This document shows, one piece after another, positions 6,078-7,704 of a stretch of 7,704 bases of DNA. Source of the DNA: an uncultured Ruminococcus sp. (GTDB taxonomy: Bacteria; Bacillota; Clostridia; Oscillospirales; Acutalibacteraceae); assembly GCA_902797525.1 (NCBI GenBank), contig CADBSZ010000055.1, positions 1-7,704 of the forward strand. The letters run 5' to 3'. Made by a program: the position numbers and the translations under genes. Position 1 is the stretch's first letter, and each line of letters opens with the position of its first letter. The notes beneath the pieces were generated by a model. It worked only from the letters and a program-made list of their open reading frames with translations. It was not told the DNA's origin and did no database searches.

Positions 6078-7260
6078 AAAGATTCTCCCCTCTGTAGCGC
6101 GCGATTGCCGCGCAGTCTTTGTCGCCTCTGCCGGAGATGGTGACGACGATGATTTGATCTTTGCCGAGCGTGGGCGCGAGCCAGATTGCGTGCGCCACGG
6201 CGTGCGCCGACTCAATGGCGGGGATTATACCCTCGGTTTTGGAGAGATATTCAAAGGCGTTCACCGCCTCGTCGTCGGTAATCGCGACGTATTCGGCTCT
6301 GCCGGTGTCGTGCAAATGCGCGTGCTCGGGGCCGACGCCGGGATAATCGAGTCCTGCCGAAATGGAGTAAACAGGCGCGATTTGACCGTTTTCGTCCTGG
6401 CAAAAATAGGACTTCATGCCGTGAAAAATGCCGAGCCTGCCGGTGGAAATCGTCGCGGCGGTTTCGAAGGTGTCGATGCCTCTGCCTGCCGCCTCGCAGC
6501 CGATTAAGCGCACGCTTTTGTCGCCGATAAAATGGTAAAAGGAGCCGATGGCGTTGGAGCCGCCGCCCACGCAGGCAATTACCGCGTCGGGAAGTCTGCC
6601 CTCTTTTTCGAGCATTTGCGCCTTGATTTCTTTGGAGATAACCGCCTGAAAATCGCGGACAATCGTCGGGAACGGGTGCGGTCCCATAACAGAGCCGAGG
6701 CAGTAGTGGGTGTCGCTGATGCGGTTTGTCCACTCGCGCATGGCTTCGCTCACCGCGTCCTTGAGGGTGGCGGTGCCGCTTTTGACGGGAACAACCTGAG
6801 CGCCGAGCAAACGCATGCGATAGACGTTGAGCGCCTGGCGGACGGTGTCCTCCTTGCCCATGAACACCACGCACTCCATGCCGAGCAGCGCGGCGGCAGT
6901 AGCGGTGGCAACGCCGTGCTGACCTGCGCCGGTTTCGGCAATCAGGCGCGTTTTGCCCATTCGCTTGGCAAGCAGCGCCTGACCGAGCACGTTGTTGATT
7001 TTATGCGCGCCGGTGTGGTTCAAATCCTCGCGCTTAAGATAGATTTTTGCGCCGCCGAGGTCCTTGGTCATGCGCTCGGCATAGTAGAGCCGCGACGGTC
7101 TGCCGGCGTAGTCGTTAAGCAAATCGGTCAGCTCGCGGTTAAAATCGGGATCGTTTTTATAGCGGTTATACGCTTCCTCCAGCTCGAGAATCGCATTCAT
7201 CAGCGTTTCGGGAACATACTGTCCGCCGTGAATGCCGAAGCGTCCGTTTGGATTGGTCAT
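6070..7260 (-). CDS. trpB: Tryptophan synthase beta subunit
   Basis: This PLP enzyme condenses indole with L-serine to make tryptophan. The 396-residue product has the standard TrpB1 length and numbering. Visible features are the start [16 protein letters not shown] (6-21), PLP lysine Lys87 in HKINN, catalytic Glu109 in AETGAGQHG, Arg141, the PLP phosphate-binding loop GGGSNA (232-237), Asp305 in [12 protein letters not shown], and Ser376 in SGRGDKD contacting the pyridine nitrogen. Lys167 in TLKDA, which salt-bridges to the alpha subunit in Salmonella, is present, as is a complete communication domain. The ATG at 7258-7260 is chosen because AGGAAGAG lies just upstream; a longer in-frame start at 7317 would fall in the leader terminator. 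It is the first gene of the unit, under T-box control, and overlaps trpA. It appears fully functional. Confidence 0.97.
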   Translation of the reverse strand: MTNPNGRFGIHGGQYVPETLMNAILELEEAYNRYKNDPDFNRELTDLLNDYAGRPSRLYYAERMTKDLGGAKIYLKREDLNHTGAHKINNVLGQALLAKRMGKTRLIAETGAGQHGVATATAAALLGMECVVFMGKEDTVRQALNVYRMRLLGAQVVPVKSGTATLKDAVSEAMREWTNRISDTHYCLGSVMGPHPFPTIVRDFQAVISKEIKAQMLEKEGRLPDAVIACVGGGSNAIGSFYHFIGDKSVRLIGCEAAGRGIDTFETAATISTGRLGIFHGMKSYFCQDENGQIAPVYSISAGLDYPGVGPEHAHLHDTGRAEYVAITDDEAVNAFEYLSKTEGIIPAIESAHAVAHAIWLAPTLGKDQIIVVTISGRGDKDCAAIARYRGENLYE

Positions 7261-7265
7261 GTTAT

Positions 7266-7273
7266 CTCTTCCT
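7266..7273 (-). promoter_or_regulatory. trpB ribosome binding site
   Basis: On the minus strand AGGAAGAG is followed by ATAAC and the trpB ATG (7258-7260). It lies downstream of the leader terminator, so it is reached only by read-through transcripts, which supports the short trpB start. Confidence 0.8.
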
Positions 7274-7317
7274 TTTTTTGATTTGGAATCTGTATGATGA
7301 TCGGTCGGGGCTGCCAC

Positions 7318-7353
7318 AAAAAAAGCCCTTGACAGATGTGTTCTGTCAAGGAC
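7318..7353 (-). terminator. Regulated terminator of the trp T-box leader
   Basis: On the minus strand the stem CCTTGACAGA (7342-7351) pairs with TCTGTCAAGG (7327-7336) around ACACA. It can be extended by two more pairs (G7353-C7325 and a U-G wobble), and seven T follow (7318-7324). This is a strong intrinsic terminator ahead of trpB. Its left arm is shared with the antiterminator, as expected for a T-box switch. Confidence 0.93.
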
Positions 7354-7600
7354 GAATAAAGCTTATTCGCGGTGCCACCTTGATTCACGGTTACCCGTGC
7401 GCTTGGCGGGATACTGCATATCCCCGGCAAATGACGTCTGCCTGCAACGTCGCAGAATACTCCGGGAACCCCCGTTTGACTGCGCCCTCCACGGCCCATT
7501 TGACAACTTGTTTCTCACCTGATTCTCAGCACCGCAGGCTCTCTGTAAAGGCATGATTGCCGTTATCTCCGTATCAACGGTTTAATGATAAAATTCTTTA
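7318..7600 (-). promoter_or_regulatory. T-box riboswitch, tryptophan type, controlling trpBA
   Basis: The leader RNA senses uncharged tRNA and permits transcription of trpBA when the tRNA is not aminoacylated. Read on the minus strand it contains Stem I elements (AGAGAG at about 7544-7539, GGTGCTGAGAA at about 7533-7523), a GU/CG-rich Stem III-type hairpin CACGG-GTAA-CCGTG, and then the T-box core AAGGTGGCACCGCGAA (7381-7366). The antiterminator pairs TCAAGG (7378-7383) with CCTTGA (7346-7351), with an inner helix CGAATAA/TTATTCG. The bulge UGGC (7374-7377) would pair with a tRNA ending GCCA, matching the G discriminator base of bacterial tRNA-Trp. A UGG tryptophan specifier is available at 7496-7498 (AAA-UGG-GCC context), with an alternative UGG at 7489-7491. 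Exact Stem I pairing was not resolved by eye. Confidence 0.93.
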
Positions 7601-7603
7601 AGG

Positions 7604-7632
7604 ATTATAGCACCGATTAAAAAATTTGTCAA
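7604..7632 (-). promoter_or_regulatory. Promoter of the T-box-trpBA unit
   Basis: On the minus strand TTGACA (7627-7632) and TATAAT (7604-7609) are both perfect consensus boxes separated by 17 bases. Transcription would start near 7597. A consensus promoter fits a system in which control is by termination in the leader rather than by initiation. Its position shows that trpB is the first gene of the unit. Confidence 0.93.
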
Positions 7633-7672
7633 CACCGCGCGTTGAAAAACCGCAGGATTCGACAGATACCGC

Positions 7673-7701
7673 TTGCCAAGCAGACGATTTGCTGTTACAA
7701 T
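7673..7701 (+). promoter_or_regulatory. Possible divergent promoter reading out of the right edge
   Basis: TTGCCA (7673-7678) is followed by 17 bases and TACAAT (7696-7701), with TG one base before the -10 box giving an extended -10. The downstream gene is outside the window. It would be divergent from the trp promoter, with about 40 bases between the two -35 boxes. Confidence 0.5.
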
Positions 7702-7704
7702 AAA

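Noticed and set aside
6078..6215. Longer trpA start at 6215
   Set aside because: It would overlap trpB by about 145 bases and add 46 residues unlike any TrpA; the start at 6077 has a good ribosome binding site and matches family length.
6532..7281. Plus-strand open frame opposite trpB
   Set aside because: Shadow of trpB; no recognisable domain and no plausible ribosome binding site.
7261..7317. Longer trpB start at 7317
   Set aside because: It lies next to the U-tract of the leader terminator; the added 19 residues are not TrpB-like and the ribosome binding site precedes 7260.
1..7704. CRISPR arrays, tRNA or rRNA genes, insertion sequences, prophage or defence genes
   Set aside because: Reading both strands gave no direct repeat series, tRNA cloverleaf, transposase motif or phage/defence protein; all long frames are explained by housekeeping or trp genes.

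Overview
The window looks like part of a chromosome from a moderately GC-rich Firmicute, most likely a Clostridia-type (Oscillospiraceae/Ruminococcaceae-like) bacterium. The reasons are an RNase J gene, a membrane GdpP-type c-di-AMP phosphodiesterase next to ribosomal protein L9, a textbook T-box leader, strong purine-rich ribosome binding sites and vegetative (sigma-A-like) promoters. No mobile element, CRISPR array, tRNA or rRNA gene was seen. The species assignment is inference.

Layout. The left part (about 1-4600) is one minus-strand transcription unit read right to left: a promoter at 4569-4598, a structured leader, rnj (RNase J), gdpP (DHH/DHHA1 c-di-AMP phosphodiesterase with a degenerate GGDEF domain) and rplI (L9). 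A short unidentified open frame then runs off the left edge. Divergent from this unit is a single plus-strand gene, rnhA (RNase HI, 4800-5237). It ends at a strong hairpin terminator (5279-5312) that also lies just beyond the end of the convergent trp unit.

The right part (5325-7632) is a second minus-strand unit: promoter (7604-7632), a tryptophan-type T-box leader with its terminator (7318-7600), trpB (tryptophan synthase beta) and trpA (alpha), overlapping by 8 bases. No other trp biosynthesis gene is in the transcription unit, because the promoter lies directly upstream of trpB. A possible promoter pointing out of the window sits at 7673-7701.

The most interesting signal is in trpA. The beta subunit has every catalytic residue I can check. 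The alpha subunit has lost the catalytic glutamate (Val44 where Salmonella has Glu49), has Glu55 in place of Asp60, and has altered three phosphate-binding segments, while keeping the interface aspartate that contacts beta Lys167. Together with a lone trpBA operon under a Trp T-box, this suggests an indole-to-tryptophan salvage enzyme in which TrpA survives as an activator or scaffold. A comparable arrangement is known for the trpRBA operon of genital Chlamydia trachomatis. This is a hypothesis from residue comparison by eye and memory of the family, not a demonstrated function.
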